Shown: positions 5,162 to 6,169 of the stretch, piece after piece
Numbering within the stretch: position 1 is the stretch's first letter
How the letters are laid out: every line of letters starts with the position of its first letter
Origin: JBDRNE01 sp043812935
GTDB taxonomy: Bacteria > Omnitrophota > Gorgyraeia > Tantalellales > Tantalellaceae
Assembly: GCA_043812935.1 (NCBI GenBank)
Contig: JBDRLO010000073.1
Location: forward strand, 1 to 6,169
Direction of reading: 5' to 3'
Length of the DNA stretch: 6,169 bases
Position numbers and translations under genes: made by a program
The notes under the pieces: model-generated
Database searches by the model: none
Told to the model about the DNA's origin: nothing
The model's input: the letters and a program-made list of their open reading frames with translations, nothing else

Positions 5162-6169
5162 ATGCCTGTCGCGAATAGATTTAATCTTGTTGATGAACCG
5201 TGGATTTCGGTTGCCGGATATGGATTGGTAAGTCTCGCGGAAATATTTTCGAATGCGGGATTAGCCTCTTTAGGAGGAAATCCGATTCAAAAAATTGCTT
5301 TACTAAAATTACTTTTAGCCATCGCTCAAACCGCTTATACCCCAAAGGATGACGCGGATTGGGAACAATTAGGCGCGGATGGAATGGCAGAAAAATGCCT
5401 AAAGTATTTGAATGATAAAAAAGATTTATTCTGGCTGTACGGAGAAAAGCCTTTTTTACAGATGACAAGTATTTCTGACGCGGAGATTCAGCCATTTGGG
5501 GCCCTTCAAGTTTATGTTGCGACTGGCAACACTACAGTACTTACGCAAAGTCAGATTGAAACAAACCTGAGGGATGCAGATAAAGCGCTTTTAGTGATAC
5601 AGATGATGGGGTTTCCCTTGGGTGGCAAAAAAACAGACAATGGAATTGTTCTTTCTTTGGAGTATAAAGGTAAAGTAAACGAGAAAGGTAAGCCTTCTAC
5701 GGGGAAGCCTGGACCGTCAATTGGTTTTATGGGCTTTCTTCATAGCTTTTTATTGGGCGAAACTTTAAGGGAAACACTTTGGCTTAACTTGTTTACGACA
5801 GAAAATATTGCAGAACTTAAAATTTTTCCAGAATACTTAGGACTTGCGCCATGGGAAAAAATGCCTGCAGGCGAAGATTGTTCCGTAGCGAAAAAACTTA
5901 AAAATTCATATTTAGGACGACTTGTTCCGCTTGCGCGTTTTGTTTTGTTGGAAGATGCGGGGATGCATTATTCGGAGGGGATATTGCACGCAAGTTATGC
6001 AGAAGGAATTACGGATCCAAGTGTTGCTGTTGATTTTTCAAAAGCAAAGCCAAAAGTTATTTGGACAGACCCAGAAAGACGACCATGGCGACAATTAACA
6101 GCAGTACTTTCCTTTTTTGAAAGCAGTTCTTTGCAAGGATTTGATTGTGTGCAATTGCGTGTTGGTATT
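5162..6169 (+). CDS. cse1: Cascade large subunit Cse1/CasA (Cas8e), N-terminal part (3' end off window)
   Basis: The frame is open for 336 codons from ATG 5162 to the right edge, about two thirds of the usual 500-residue protein. FNLVDEPWI (7-15) is the family's N-terminal signature. PFLQM (97-101), ATGNTTVLTQSQ (120-131), TLRETLWLNLFT (201-212) and RRPWRQL (306-312) follow in the order expected for Cse1; by position, the 120-131 stretch should match the L1 loop that helps recognise the PAM in E. coli CasA. The protein is the large subunit of type I-E Cascade, checks the PAM, stabilises the R-loop and provides the Cas3 docking site. The C-terminal helical bundle is missing. A strong AGGAGG (5151-5156) sits five bases before the ATG and decides the start. 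It lies directly behind cas3, so its dose depends on the same transcript. The identity fixes the system as type I-E. Confidence 0.95.
   Translation, partial: MPVANRFNLVDEPWISVAGYGLVSLAEIFSNAGLASLGGNPIQKIALLKLLLAIAQTAYTPKDDADWEQLGADGMAEKCLKYLNDKKDLFWLYGEKPFLQMTSISDAEIQPFGALQVYVATGNTTVLTQSQIETNLRDADKALLVIQMMGFPLGGKKTDNGIVLSLEYKGKVNEKGKPSTGKPGPSIGFMGFLHSFLLGETLRETLWLNLFTTENIAELKIFPEYLGLAPWEKMPAGEDCSVAKKLKNSYLGRLVPLARFVLLEDAGMHYSEGILHASYAEGITDPSVAVDFSKAKPKVIWTDPERRPWRQLTAVLSFFESSSLQGFDCVQLRVGI

Noticed and set aside
5181..5495. Minus-strand 104-codon ORF
   Set aside because: Lies wholly inside the well-supported cse1 on the opposite strand and shows no recognisable motif.

Overview
The window is bacterial chromosomal DNA carrying the 5' end of a type I-E CRISPR-Cas operon. 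Its codon use is AT-leaning. The organism cannot be named from the sequence. A TMTC-like multispanning glycosyltransferase, a REP-like hairpin and an archaeal-type STAND ATPase together would fit an uncultured Gram-negative lineage such as Omnitrophota, but that is a guess.

Bases 1-1015 (minus strand) hold the N-terminal 338 codons of a TMTC/DUF1736-like membrane glycosyltransferase, which runs off the left edge. Bases 1016-1378 are a 363-base divergent intergenic region dense in repeats. It contains a minus-strand promoter candidate with an inverted repeat in its spacer, two copies of an exact 24-bp repeat 155 bp apart, a REP-like GC-rich hairpin, a TTGACA promoter candidate whose spacer is the second 24-bp copy, and a 45-bp near-perfect palindrome built from two tandem 14-mers. 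The palindrome ends 7 bases before the GTG start of the next gene.

Bases 1379-2512 (plus) encode a complete 377-residue AAA/STAND-type ATPase of the archaeal ATPase superfamily (ATPase_2-like). Bases 2513-2689 hold two tiny in-frame ORFs split by a TGA, a promoter candidate and a C7 tract. Bases 2690-5149 encode Cas3 (HD nuclease plus SF2 helicase). Twelve bases later, from 5162, comes cse1 (casA/cas8e), whose first 336 codons are present before the right edge. cas3 and cse1 are clearly one operon; the remaining Cascade genes, cas1/cas2 and the CRISPR array should lie to the right.

Cas3 and Cse1 are recognised, known components: Cse1 helps Cascade find the PAM and recruits Cas3, which degrades the invading DNA. 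The most interesting points are regulatory or structural. The apparent cas3 start is out of frame with a well-placed Shine-Dalgarno/ATG by exactly one C of a C7 run. The ATPase gene upstream of the CRISPR operon also carries an elaborate repeat/palindrome promoter whose motifs recur in degenerate form just before cas3. No CRISPR repeats, tRNA, rRNA or transposase were seen.
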